DNA from: Luteirhabdus pelagi
GTDB taxonomy: Bacteria > Bacteroidota > Bacteroidia > Flavobacteriales > Flavobacteriaceae
Direction: 5' to 3'
Length of the DNA stretch: 64,000 nt
NCBI RefSeq assembly: GCF_016827595.1
Contig: NZ_JAECMS010000004.1
Location: 62,001 to 126,000 of the forward strand
Shown here: piece by piece, positions 51,833 to 60,648 of the stretch
How positions within the stretch are numbered: the stretch's first letter is position 1
How the letters are laid out: each line of letters starts with the position of its first letter
Made by a program: the position numbers and the translations under genes
The notes under the pieces: model-generated
Seen by the model: the letters and a program-made list of their open reading frames with translations, nothing else
Databases searched by the model: none
What the model was told of the DNA's origin: nothing

Positions 51833-53509
51833 ATGAAAAAATTCTTAGTGGGCATTGCCCTTCTGGGAAGCTCATTGCTTTTCGCACAAGACAAAGGCTA
51901 TTTCTATGGTGGCCTAGAATCGAATTCCCAATGGCTTCTAGACGATGACGGACTCCCATTCATCGCTCCCGACGAGGCCTTCCGATCCAATAACTATTTT
52001 CAATTGAATTATGCCTACGGCGATTTTTCCGCAGGCGTTCAGTACGAATCCTACTTACCAAACGCATTGTTAGGATATGCCCCCGACTACGATGGCGGCA
52101 ACGGCATTGCCACTTATTTTCTGAATTATCGAGACAAAAGTCTTGATGTAACGGGTGGTTACTTTTATGAACAATTTGGAAATGGTCTCTTATTAAGAAC
52201 GTGGGAAGACCGTCAGTTAGGTATCAATAGTGCGTTGCACGGACTTCGGGTGAAATTTTCACCGACCGATTTTATCGACCTTACGGGCGTATATGGACAA
52301 CAACGTGTAGGCTTCGAACTTTCTGAAGGCGTTATTCAGGGTTTGGATGCAGCATTCGACCTAGGTTCAGCATTGAAAACGGGTGAGGTAGATCTTCGCG
52401 CTGGCGTAAGCTATGTAGGCCGTTACCAAGACACCAATGCCAACGACACGATTCCTTCTACCGTAAATGCCTACAGCGCTAGAGCAGATTTTGTTATCGA
52501 TAAGTTTTACGGAGGTGTTGAAGTAGGCTATAAGGAAGAAGATGTCATTGCCAATGAAGGCTTATTCGACTCAGATCGTTTATACGATGGAACAGCACTT
52601 CAGGTAAATATGGGGTATGCACAACGCGGACTAGGAATAAACGCTACTTTTAGAAGATTGGAAAACTTTAGTTTTTATTCCGATCGTACCGTCGAAGGAA
52701 ACCAGTTCAACCAACAGCTTATTAACTACACTCCTGCCCTTACCAAGCAACAGGATTATATGCTTACCAATATTTATGTATACAATGCACAACCGCGCTT
52801 GCTAACCGAAGGGTTCGAGCAACGTGCTGGTGAAGTTGGAGCACAGGTAGATGTCTATTATTCCTTCCCGAAAGAGAGCCCATTCGGGAAAGTGAATACC
52901 AAGATTGCCGGTAACTTCTCCTATTGGGGTGGTTTAGAGACTGAATTCAACGAAGACCTTTCGTACGATGTAAAATTTATAGGTGATGGCGACCGCTATT
53001 TCCGCGATATAAATTTTGAAGTTAAGAATCGCTGGAGCAGTGCTTGGAGCACCGTGGCAACATTTCAAAGTGTCATTATAGACAAAGGGGTTTCACTTGG
53101 TGGACCACTTGGTGTACAAGGCGACATTAAAGCCATTACCGGTGTGGGAGAAGCAACCTATCGTTTCGGAAAAGGACAATCCTTTCGCTTCGCACTACAA
53201 CACCTTTGGAGCCAACAAGACCGTGGAAATTGGGCCGCTGGTGTCATCGAATACAGTCCGAATTCTAGATTGAATTTCTTTATCGCCGACAACTTCAACT
53301 ACCAAAGTATCGATGGCGATTTCGAGACCGATAGTCAGTTCGAGGATCCACTTCACTACTACAATATAGGTGGAAGCTATTCTAAAGGGCGTACGCGTTT
53401 CTCCATGAATTATGGTCGCCAACGTGGTGGACTTATTTGTGTGGGAGGTGTATGTCGATTTGTACCAGAAAGCAATGGTCTAAACATGAACTTGGTCGTT
53501 ACCTTCTAA
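51833..53509 (+). CDS. DUF6029 family outer-membrane/secreted beta-rich protein
   Basis: 558 residues. Signal peptide KFLVGIALLGSSLLFAQ, mature start DKGYFYGGLESNSQWLLDDDG. The rest is a succession of amphipathic strands with aromatic girdles (NYFQLNYAYGDFSAGVQYES, VTGGYFYEQFGNGLLLRTWEDR, ARADFVIDKFYGGVEVGYK), ending in a strand NLVVTF, typical of outer-membrane barrels. These features match the DUF6029 family, of unknown function. A pair of Cys near the end (GGLICVGGVCRF) is unusual for a barrel and could be a target of the adjacent TlpA-type reductase. Followed by a terminator. Confidence 0.8.
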   Translation: MKKFLVGIALLGSSLLFAQDKGYFYGGLESNSQWLLDDDGLPFIAPDEAFRSNNYFQLNYAYGDFSAGVQYESYLPNALLGYAPDYDGGNGIATYFLNYRDKSLDVTGGYFYEQFGNGLLLRTWEDRQLGINSALHGLRVKFSPTDFIDLTGVYGQQRVGFELSEGVIQGLDAAFDLGSALKTGEVDLRAGVSYVGRYQDTNANDTIPSTVNAYSARADFVIDKFYGGVEVGYKEEDVIANEGLFDSDRLYDGTALQVNMGYAQRGLGINATFRRLENFSFYSDRTVEGNQFNQQLINYTPALTKQQDYMLTNIYVYNAQPRLLTEGFEQRAGEVGAQVDVYYSFPKESPFGKVNTKIAGNFSYWGGLETEFNEDLSYDVKFIGDGDRYFRDINFEVKNRWSSAWSTVATFQSVIIDKGVSLGGPLGVQGDIKAITGVGEATYRFGKGQSFRFALQHLWSQQDRGNWAAGVIEYSPNSRLNFFIADNFNYQSIDGDFETDSQFEDPLHYYNIGGSYSKGRTRFSMNYGRQRGGLICVGGVCRFVPESNGLNMNLVVTF

Positions 53510-53531
53510 TCGAAGCAAAAACCGTATTTTT

Positions 53532-53563
53532 AAAGCACCTGCAATAGTAGGTGCTTTTTTATT
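53532..53563 (+). terminator. Terminator just before the NUDIX gene
   Basis: A 9-bp stem (AAAGCACCT with AGGTGCTTT) has an 8-nt loop and a T tract. Its end is only about 4 nt from the ATG of the next gene on the same strand. Confidence 0.82.
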
Positions 53564-53567
53564 TGCT

Positions 53568-54131
53568 ATGAAATATACCGTACAGAATCAACGAACCGTT
53601 TTTCACGATCATTATAAAATGCTGAAGGCTTCCGTCAGTTACGATACTTTCGATGGCGATACCATTGAAACAGAGCGATTGGCGTTTCATCGTGGCGATT
53701 CTGTTGCGATTGTTTTGGCTGAAAAAGAAACGGAAAGCATCCTCCTCACCAAGCAGTTTCGATACCCTACTACCCTTCATGAGGAAGGTTGGATTCTAGA
53801 AATCCCAGCAGGCTCCTTGGAAGAAAACGAAGCGCCAGAAGAGTGCATCATTCGTGAAGTTGAGGAAGAAACAGGTTACCATATCAGTGCAGCAGAAAAA
53901 ATCATGGATTTCTACACCTCTCCAGGTGCCAGCAGCGAACGGCTTCACCTTTATTATGCCGAAGTTTCTGAAAGCGACCAAAAATCGGATGGTGGCGGAC
54001 AGGAAGATGAGAACGAGGATATCGAATTGGTAAAACTTCCCATAGCGGATATCGCTGGCGGCATTCCTTCAACCATCATCGATGCAAAAAGCATTATCGG
54101 ACTTCAGTGGCTGTTGCAGAAGAAGAAATAA
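53568..54131 (+). CDS. NUDIX hydrolase, ADP-ribose pyrophosphatase-like
   Basis: 187 residues. The NUDIX box is complete: GSLEENEAPEECIIREVEEE followed by TGY, matching G-x5-E-x7-RE-U-x-EE-x-G-U. The N-terminal strands (VFHDHYKMLKASVSYDTFDG, SILLTKQFRYPTTLHEEGW) and YTSPGASSERLHLYYAEV, with the S-P-G-x-x-x-E loop, are as in ADP-ribose and nucleotide-sugar pyrophosphatases. The substrate is inferred. The ATG is only about 4 nt beyond a terminator stem-loop, so transcription must start in or very near it, or the true start is the Met at codon 18. Confidence 0.9.
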   Translation: MKYTVQNQRTVFHDHYKMLKASVSYDTFDGDTIETERLAFHRGDSVAIVLAEKETESILLTKQFRYPTTLHEEGWILEIPAGSLEENEAPEECIIREVEEETGYHISAAEKIMDFYTSPGASSERLHLYYAEVSESDQKSDGGGQEDENEDIELVKLPIADIAGGIPSTIIDAKSIIGLQWLLQKKK

Positions 54132-54240
54132 TCCCGAATTCCGTAACATTTCACCCACCTTTCCTACCTATTGGAAAAGACAAACGAATCGCTGCTTTGT
54201 AGCAAGCAATTTTTATCTTTACACGCTGTAAAAATCAACT

Positions 54241-55170
54241 ATGGAAAATCTATTGGTCGTCAACTCCGTTTCAAAATCGTTTGGTCCTCACAAAGCCCTA
54301 AATGATGTTTCGATTTCGGTACCCAAAGGAAGTGTTTTTGGACTCTTGGGTCCGAATGGTGCGGGAAAGACAACACTTATTCGCATCATCAACCAAATTA
54401 CCATGCCCGATTCGGGTGAAGTATTCTTGGATGGTGAAAAGTTGAAGCCAGAACATATTCAACACATTGGCTACTTACCTGAAGAGCGTGGATTATATAA
54501 AAGCATGAAGGTTGGCGAACAAGCACTATATCTTGCCCAATTGAAAGGCCTTAGCCATAATGAAGCCAAGGAACGGTTGAAGTATTGGTTCGATCGCCTA
54601 GATATCGGTGACTGGTGGAACAAAAAAATACAGGAACTCTCCAAAGGAATGGCACAAAAGATTCAGTTTGTGGTAACCGTCCTTCACCAACCAAAATTGT
54701 TGATATTCGATGAACCCTTTAGCGGCTTCGACCCTATTAATGCAAATCTGATAAAGGATGAAATCCTGAAACTCCGCGACCACGGCGCTACGGTTATTTT
54801 CAGTACGCACCGAATGGAATCGGTAGAGGAAATGTGCGATCATATCGCGCTTATCAACAAATCGAATAAAATCTTGGATGGAAAGCTGATCGACATCAAA
54901 CGGGAGTACCAAGCTAATACGTTCGACGTTGGACTTCAGACCGATAATGAGGCTGCAGTGACAGCAGCATTGCAGGAAAAATATGAAATTACACCCACCA
55001 AGTTTAAAAGCATTAACGATGAACTTCAGTATCGCGTGAAGATTCCAGAAACATCCACCGCGAACGACTTCATCAATTATCTAACTAGCAAAGGACAGAT
55101 TACCCACTTCGTGGAAGTAATTCCTTCTGCCAACGATATCTTCATCGAGGCCGTTAACAAAAACCAATAA
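54241..55170 (+). CDS. ABC transporter ATP-binding protein (NatA-like)
   Basis: 309 residues. Walker A is GLLGPNGAGKTTLIRIINQ, the signature is ELSKGMAQKIQF (a variant of LSGGQ), Walker B is LLIFDEPFSGFDPINANLI, and the H-loop is VIFSTHRMES. After the ATPase core a C-terminal DUF4162-type regulatory region (residues about 220-305) follows. The arrangement matches NatA-type ATPases of ABC-2 exporters. Its permease starts 3 nt downstream. A TATCTTTA element lies 20 nt upstream. It is the first gene of a five-gene operon. Confidence 0.93.
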   Translation: MENLLVVNSVSKSFGPHKALNDVSISVPKGSVFGLLGPNGAGKTTLIRIINQITMPDSGEVFLDGEKLKPEHIQHIGYLPEERGLYKSMKVGEQALYLAQLKGLSHNEAKERLKYWFDRLDIGDWWNKKIQELSKGMAQKIQFVVTVLHQPKLLIFDEPFSGFDPINANLIKDEILKLRDHGATVIFSTHRMESVEEMCDHIALINKSNKILDGKLIDIKREYQANTFDVGLQTDNEAAVTAALQEKYEITPTKFKSINDELQYRVKIPETSTANDFINYLTSKGQITHFVEVIPSANDIFIEAVNKNQ

Positions 55171-55173
55171 GCT

Positions 55174-56481
55174 ATGAACCATCTATCGCTCATCCTAAAA
55201 CGGGAATACCTCAACAAGGTCCGAAAGAAATCCTTCATCATCATGACATTTTTAAGTCCGTTGATCATGGTTGGTCTATTCGGGCTTGTCGCTTACCTTT
55301 CACAAGTGAATAGCGAAAACGAAAGAGTAATCTCTATTCTTGATGAAAGCGGTCTGTTTTCTTCAGAATTTGAAAGCGGAGACAATATTACCTATAAAAT
55401 GCTTTCCAATACTTCCTTAGCTGAAGCCAAGGAAACCGTGCGAAGTTCAGAGGATTATGGGTTGCTGTATATTCCAGCAACCAGCAAATTGGACGAACTT
55501 TCGAAGTCGATTGTTTTTTATTCTGAAGATTCGCCGTCCTTAACCCTCATAGACGATATTGAAGATGCGATTTCAGACAAGGCGAATTCGCTTCGTTTGG
55601 CTGAAGCTGGCATCGATGCCCAAAAAATTCGTGATCTTAGGGTTCGCGTAGATGCAAAGATTGAAACCTTCCAAGGACAGGAAACGTCTAAACTTGGTTC
55701 GGGTATCAAACTGATTTTCGGTGGCGCGGCAGGATACATCCTCTTTATGTTCATCATTATCTACGGAAACATGATTATGCGAAGTGTTATCGAGGAAAAG
55801 ACCAGCAGAATCATTGAAGTCATCATTTCCTCTGTAAAACCAATCAAGTTGTTATTGGGGAAAATCTTCGGAACCACCTTAGCGGGAATTACACAATTTA
55901 TGGCTTGGGTAATCTTATTATTTGTTTTTGGCGCGATCCTTACTTCCGTATTTGGTATTGATCCTAGTGCTGTCCAAACGCCACAGCAGCAAGCATTGGA
56001 AGCAAGTGCTGGAGGAGCCGATGGAATGGTTCAGGAAATAATCTACGAAATTGCCAATATGCCTTTATTGAATTTGGTTATCATGTTTATCCTATTCTTT
56101 ATGGGTGGATATTTATTGTACGCTTCCCTTTATGCGGCCATCGGTGCTGCCGTTGATAGCGAAACCGATACCCAACAATTTATGATGCCAATCTTAATGC
56201 CACTAATTTTAGCCGTTTACGTTGGGTTCTTCACGGTAATCGACAATCCGCATGGTACGGTTTCACAAGTTTTCTCCTTTATTCCGTTTACGTCACCTGT
56301 CGTCATGTTAATGCGTATTCCGTTTGGAGTTCCAATGTGGCAGCAGGTTCTTTCAGTCGTTATTTTATTTGCTACTTTTATAGGCATCGTATGGTTTGCT
56401 GCGAAAATCTATCGCGTGGGAATCTTGATGTATGGTAAAAAAGCGAGTTACAAAGAAATAGCCAAGTGGCTGAAATATTAG
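55174..56481 (+). CDS. ABC-2 transporter permease (NatB-like)
   Basis: 435 residues. One N-terminal transmembrane helix (SFIIMTFLSPLIMVGLFGLVAY) is followed by a large extracytoplasmic domain (residues about 45-185). Then a membrane domain has several helices, for example YILFMFIIIYGNMIMRSVIEEKTSRIIEVIISS, an ABC-2 hallmark, and AWVILLFVFGAILTSV. It pairs with the preceding ATPase. The family includes Na+ exporters and drug or lipid exporters; the substrate is not evident here. Followed by mscS after 1 nt. Confidence 0.92.
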   Translation: MNHLSLILKREYLNKVRKKSFIIMTFLSPLIMVGLFGLVAYLSQVNSENERVISILDESGLFSSEFESGDNITYKMLSNTSLAEAKETVRSSEDYGLLYIPATSKLDELSKSIVFYSEDSPSLTLIDDIEDAISDKANSLRLAEAGIDAQKIRDLRVRVDAKIETFQGQETSKLGSGIKLIFGGAAGYILFMFIIIYGNMIMRSVIEEKTSRIIEVIISSVKPIKLLLGKIFGTTLAGITQFMAWVILLFVFGAILTSVFGIDPSAVQTPQQQALEASAGGADGMVQEIIYEIANMPLLNLVIMFILFFMGGYLLYASLYAAIGAAVDSETDTQQFMMPILMPLILAVYVGFFTVIDNPHGTVSQVFSFIPFTSPVVMLMRIPFGVPMWQQVLSVVILFATFIGIVWFAAKIYRVGILMYGKKASYKEIAKWLKY

Positions 56482-56482
56482 T

Positions 56483-57391
56483 ATGTTTCAACAGAAGGAA
56501 AAGGTTGGCGAGAAAATAGAAAAAGTCGTCAAAGATGACATTTGGGGAAGTATCAAGGAATTTTTAGACCTTGGTTTCACCTTTTTTGAAGGCGAGAAGC
56601 AGATCGAAATCAATATCGGTTTGCTGTTGCTGGTCATTTTCTCCTTTCTAATTGCCAGTTTTTTGTTGAAATGGATTCGGGTGCTCTACACTCGAAAGAT
56701 GAATGAAGTAGATAAGCAAAAGTTTATCAGCGTCTTCAAATTCATCAAATACGTTACCTATATCGTAGTCGTTTTTGCCGTATTAAGTCTTGCGGGAATA
56801 AATGTAACTCCTTTTTTAGCAGCTTCTGCAGCGCTACTAGTTGGTTTAGGGCTAGCACTTCAAGACCTCTTTAAAGATATTATTGGAGGCATTTTCATAA
56901 TTATAGACAAATCGTTGCTAGTAGGCGACATTATTGAAACCGAAGGCAAGGTGGGCCGTGTTATCGACATTAAACTGCGTACAACCCGAGCCATTACGAG
57001 GGATGATAAGATAATTATTATTCCCAACCATAAATTTATTACCGATACTATCTATAATTACACCCAAAATCGCCGTACCACGCGCGAATTGGTTCGTGTA
57101 GGAGTTGCCTACGGAAGCGACACCAAAAAGGTAGAATCGCTATTATTACAGAGCGTAACAAAACAAAAAGGTGTGTTAAAAAATCCTAAACCTTTCGTAT
57201 TATTTGAGGATTTTGGAGATTCCGCACTTATCTTTAGTATTCACTTTTTTATAAACGACAGTTTTGTGGACCCCCGTATTAAAAGTGAGATACGGTTTCG
57301 GATCGATGACCTGTTTAGGGCAAATGGTATTACGATTCCATTCCCGCAGCGAGATGTCCACCTGTACCAAACGAATACTAAAGAATCTTAA
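56483..57391 (+). CDS. Mechanosensitive ion channel, MscS family
   Basis: 302 residues, short N-terminal amphipathic region, then three transmembrane helices (LLLLVIFSFLIASFLLKW; YIVVVFAVLSLAGI; the pore helix AASAALLVGLGLALQDLFKDIIGGIFII). The pore helix shows the Gly/Ala-rich packing and the following beta domain shows VGDIIETEGKVGRVIDIKLRTTRAI and IIIIPNHKFITDTIYNYTQ, all typical of MscS. It releases solutes on hypo-osmotic shock. It lies 1 nt after the permease and 7 nt before the barrel gene. Confidence 0.94.
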   Translation: MFQQKEKVGEKIEKVVKDDIWGSIKEFLDLGFTFFEGEKQIEINIGLLLLVIFSFLIASFLLKWIRVLYTRKMNEVDKQKFISVFKFIKYVTYIVVVFAVLSLAGINVTPFLAASAALLVGLGLALQDLFKDIIGGIFIIIDKSLLVGDIIETEGKVGRVIDIKLRTTRAITRDDKIIIIPNHKFITDTIYNYTQNRRTTRELVRVGVAYGSDTKKVESLLLQSVTKQKGVLKNPKPFVLFEDFGDSALIFSIHFFINDSFVDPRIKSEIRFRIDDLFRANGITIPFPQRDVHLYQTNTKES

Positions 57392-57398
57392 TTTTTTT

Positions 57399-58328
57399 AT
57401 GCTAAACAAACACCTGACCACAACACAGAAAAACTATGTTTTTTCAGCGTTGTTACTACTTATCAGTGCCTTTACACTTCAGGCGCAAACCACCGATATC
57501 GCACGATTGGAGTACATGTATATCCCTTTTTCAAAATCGGATAACGATATTGCAAGATATCGGGCCCTAGTTCAGATACCAATTCCCGTAGGAAAGGAAA
57601 AGGAAGAATATTTCGTTATTGGACTTCAATACAGATATGTCGATTTAGGAATTGAAGATAGAGACGAGCTCTTCACCCCCACACAAATTGAACAACTTCA
57701 ATCGGTACAGCGAATAGAAGGATATTTGGGATATGTTTTTAAGCTTAATGACAGCTGGCGACTTGGAATTCGAGGTGGCGCGCGAATCAATTCAACCCTA
57801 AATGAAAAAGTTGGCAGCGACGATGTTATTTATGAAGGTGCCGTATATGCCATTAACGATAGACGAAAGGCAGATATCGACAAACCTTATCGACTTATTA
57901 TGGGACTTACGTATTCTACAACGCCCGGTCGGAATTACCCCCTACCCATGGTGAATTACTTTCGAGCGTTTCACCCCGATTGGACCTATACGGTAGGTGT
58001 TCCGAAATCGAATATTAGAAGGTATTTGAACCATAACCATAAAGATGCGCTACAAGCATTTGGTACGCTTGATAATTTCTTCGGAAATATTCAAAACAAT
58101 TTTACTCCCGCTGGTTCAAACGTGGTTGCGGAAAACGTTTCTATGACAAATGTGCTATTTGGTATTGGATACGAGCACTTTTTCACCAAACATTTGTTAT
58201 TTTACACCTACGCAGCGCACAGCGTGTATAACGAATTTCGATTACGAGATAACGACCGTGAAACTGCGTACATCATAAACGAAGAAAACACCTTCTATTT
58301 TCGGGGAGGCGTAAAATTTAAATTCTAA
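57399..58328 (+). CDS. Outer-membrane beta-barrel protein (DUF6268-like)
   Basis: 309 residues from ATG 57399; an open frame extends upstream to 57264 inside mscS but has no signal peptide. Signal: YVFSALLLLISAFTLQAQ. The mature chain is made of alternating amphipathic strands (TTDIARLEYMYIPFSKSDND, YFVIGLQYRYVDLGIED, SWRLGIRGGARINSTL, YRLIMGLTYSTTPG) and ends in a Phe-terminal strand (NTFYFRGGVKFKF), as in barrels recognised by BamA. Likely outer membrane; the family name is from memory and uncertain. Confidence 0.65.
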   Translation: MLNKHLTTTQKNYVFSALLLLISAFTLQAQTTDIARLEYMYIPFSKSDNDIARYRALVQIPIPVGKEKEEYFVIGLQYRYVDLGIEDRDELFTPTQIEQLQSVQRIEGYLGYVFKLNDSWRLGIRGGARINSTLNEKVGSDDVIYEGAVYAINDRRKADIDKPYRLIMGLTYSTTPGRNYPLPMVNYFRAFHPDWTYTVGVPKSNIRRYLNHNHKDALQAFGTLDNFFGNIQNNFTPAGSNVVAENVSMTNVLFGIGYEHFFTKHLLFYTYAAHSVYNEFRLRDNDRETAYIINEENTFYFRGGVKFKF

Positions 58329-58330
58329 GG

Positions 58331-59494
58331 ATGCCAAGAATATTATTGATTGAAGACGAAGCGGCGATTCGCCGAGTACTGATCAAAATACTTACTGAGG
58401 AAAGCGACTCCTACGAGGTCATTGAAGCCGAGGATGGATTAGCAGGAATGGAACTTATCAAAAAAGAAGACTTCGACCTAGTACTTTGCGATATCAAAAT
58501 GCCTAAAATGGACGGGGTTGAAGTATTGGAAGCCGCCAAAAAAATAAAACCAGAAATCCCAATCGTTATGATTTCGGGTCACGGCGACCTCGATACCGCC
58601 GTGAACACCATGCGACTAGGAGCCTTCGATTATATTTCAAAACCACCAGATTTAAATCGCTTGCTGAATACCGTTCGAAATGCCTTGGATCGGAAGGAAT
58701 TGGTGCAAGAAAACACCCGACTCAAGAAAAAGGTCAGCAAGCAATACGAAATGGTCGGCGATAGCGATGCCATTGTCCAGATTAAGGATATGATCGAAAA
58801 AGTAGCGCCTACCGAGGCTCGCGTCCTAATTACGGGACCCAACGGTACCGGAAAGGAATTGGTAGCGCATTGGGTTCACCAGAAAAGCGACCGTTCCAAA
58901 GGCCCCATGATTGAAGTAAATTGCGCTGCCATTCCGAGTGAGTTGATCGAAAGTGAATTGTTCGGTCACGTAAAAGGCGCTTTTACCTCAGCCAATAAAG
59001 ACCGCGCAGGAAAATTTGAAGCTGCTAATGGAGGAACGATTTTCTTGGATGAAGTAGGCGATATGAGCCTTTCTGCCCAAGCGAAAGTACTACGAGCGCT
59101 TCAGGAGAATAAAGTACAGCGCGTGGGTAGCGATAAGGACATTAAAGTGGATGTACGTGTCGTAACAGCAACCAATAAAGACCTAAAAAAGGAAATCGAA
59201 GAAGGAAATTTCCGGGAGGATTTATACCACCGTCTTGCAGTTATTCTAATAAAGGTTCCTTCACTTAATGACCGAAGAGAGGATATTCCTGTATTAGTAG
59301 AACATTTCACCAAAAAAATTGCAGAGGAACACGGAACTGCCCAAAAAGAATTTTCCGATAAGGCGATCAAATTACTTCAGGAATACGATTGGACAGGGAA
59401 TATCCGTGAACTTCGAAATGTAGTAGAACGTCTTATAATTTTAGGCGGTAGTGAAGTAAGCGAAAAGGACGTAAAGGCATTTGCTAGCAAATAA
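58331..59494 (+). CDS. NtrC-family response regulator lacking a DNA-binding domain
   Basis: 387 residues. Receiver: IEDEAAIRR, phosphoacceptor Asp in LVLCDIKMPKMDG, Lys in YISKPPDL. AAA+ domain: ITGPNGTGKELVAHWVH (Walker A), EVNCAAIPSELIESELFGH, FLDEVGDMSLSAQAKVLRAL (Walker B), DYDWTGNIRELRNVVERL-type end. The sigma-54 contact loop is GAFTSA instead of GAFTGA. The protein ends at DVKAFASK right after the AAA+ lid, with no Fis-type helix-turn-helix, so it would act from solution or not on sigma-54 at all. Last gene of the ABC-MscS operon; its stop immediately abuts the convergent stop at 59495. Confidence 0.9.
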   Translation: MPRILLIEDEAAIRRVLIKILTEESDSYEVIEAEDGLAGMELIKKEDFDLVLCDIKMPKMDGVEVLEAAKKIKPEIPIVMISGHGDLDTAVNTMRLGAFDYISKPPDLNRLLNTVRNALDRKELVQENTRLKKKVSKQYEMVGDSDAIVQIKDMIEKVAPTEARVLITGPNGTGKELVAHWVHQKSDRSKGPMIEVNCAAIPSELIESELFGHVKGAFTSANKDRAGKFEAANGGTIFLDEVGDMSLSAQAKVLRALQENKVQRVGSDKDIKVDVRVVTATNKDLKKEIEEGNFREDLYHRLAVILIKVPSLNDRREDIPVLVEHFTKKIAEEHGTAQKEFSDKAIKLLQEYDWTGNIRELRNVVERLIILGGSEVSEKDVKAFASK

Positions 59495-60532
59495 TTACTT
59501 CGGCGGAAACAATACGGGCAACCTGTAACTACGATCGTTTTCAGGGGTACCTGATGGATTATCACGCTCGAACACCAAATAGCCCCGTTCGTCATCAGGC
59601 GCTTTGAAGGTGATGGTTGTCGGAAACGGCACAAAGTCTTCTGTCATCCACTTTCCATTTGCCGAGACTGGACCTTCGTATAGAATAGCATCATCCTTAT
59701 TGACCAACCGCAACGGAAAATCACCCTCAAAATACCAAAAACCCCTCGCCTTTCCTTCAATGGTTAAAGGAGAGGTAATTTCAGTGTTGGGCAAGGGTTT
59801 CGTAATCTGAACCAGTTCTGAAATAGGTCGCTCTTCGCGCTCGCCTTCATAAAACTCAAGTGTTTCGAGCATCCTCAACATCGTATTCCAATTTTCTTCC
59901 GAAACGGAACCCTTTAGCTTCACCGAATCATCGCCCATCGGATCGCACTGCTTCATCGGCTTTTCTTCACCCGAAGCGGTAAAACAATTCGCTTCAAAAT
60001 TGGATATTGGTAAATGGATAAAAATCCCACCGTATTCGCCCCAACCTTTTGGTGGGGTATCAAAATTGAGCATAACGGCTCAAGGCTGATCATTCTCCAA
60101 TAAAAATACTTTTGATTGTTGTTTTGAAACGGGAACGTTCAATGGTAATGAACCCTCCCATTCTTCCAACGAAAGCTGTTTTCCATTTGGGTACTCGGTT
60201 CCAAACCCTTTCGGCATAACACTAAAATAGAAGTGTTCCGGATCTTCATGAAAAGCAAAGGGTGGGTTTCCATCGGTATCTGTTTTATAGAGATTGATGA
60301 CAGGAACATTACCGGCCAATTCGCTTTCCAATGGACTAAATTTCTGGGGATACGAAAGTTGAAAATGCCAACGATCGTTCACATAAAGTTTCATTTCATC
60401 TGAAGCAGTATCCGAATCGTTAGATTTTTCCTGTGGTTCAGGTTTGGATTGATTTTTTCCTTCTTTTTGGGAATCGTTGCAAGCGACCGTCACCAGCAGA
60501 AAAAATGCTATTAAATAAGGTAAGCGTTCCAT
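59495..60532 (-). pseudogene. Lipoprotein with Gmad2 domain interrupted by one in-frame TGA
   Basis: Two same-frame open stretches are separated only by TGA at 60082-60080 (reading QP-stop-AVMLNFDTPPKGWG). The first, from ATG 60532 (an upstream ATG at 60565 is possible), has lipobox TVAC, an acidic linker and a domain with YVNDRWHFQLSYPQKFSP and LSLEEWEGSLPLN. The second, 59495-60073, carries PPKGWGEYGGIFIHLP and ends in a Gmad2-type Ig-like domain (SPLTIEGKARGFWYFEGDFP). A TGG-to-TGA change (Trp) would explain the break, so it is probably one 345-residue protein inactivated by a nonsense mutation. Alternatives: two real proteins, or an error. Confidence 0.7.
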
Positions 60533-60648
60533 GATTTCTATTTTATGAAAAAGTACAAAACGCAATGATGAAAAGGACTTAAGGCTTTATTAAAATCCTG
60601 ATTTCCCACAATCTTTCAAACTTCGAAAAAACCGGTATCTTTAGCGGT

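Noticed and set aside
57264-57398. 45-codon N-terminal extension of the barrel protein overlapping mscS
   Set aside because: The signal peptide begins only at the ATG at 57399, and the extension is polar sequence in a shifted frame of mscS.
60080-60082. TGA as a selenocysteine codon
   Set aside because: The fitting residue is Trp (one base change), no redox motif surrounds it, no SECIS-like hairpin was seen, and the protein is not of a selenoprotein family.
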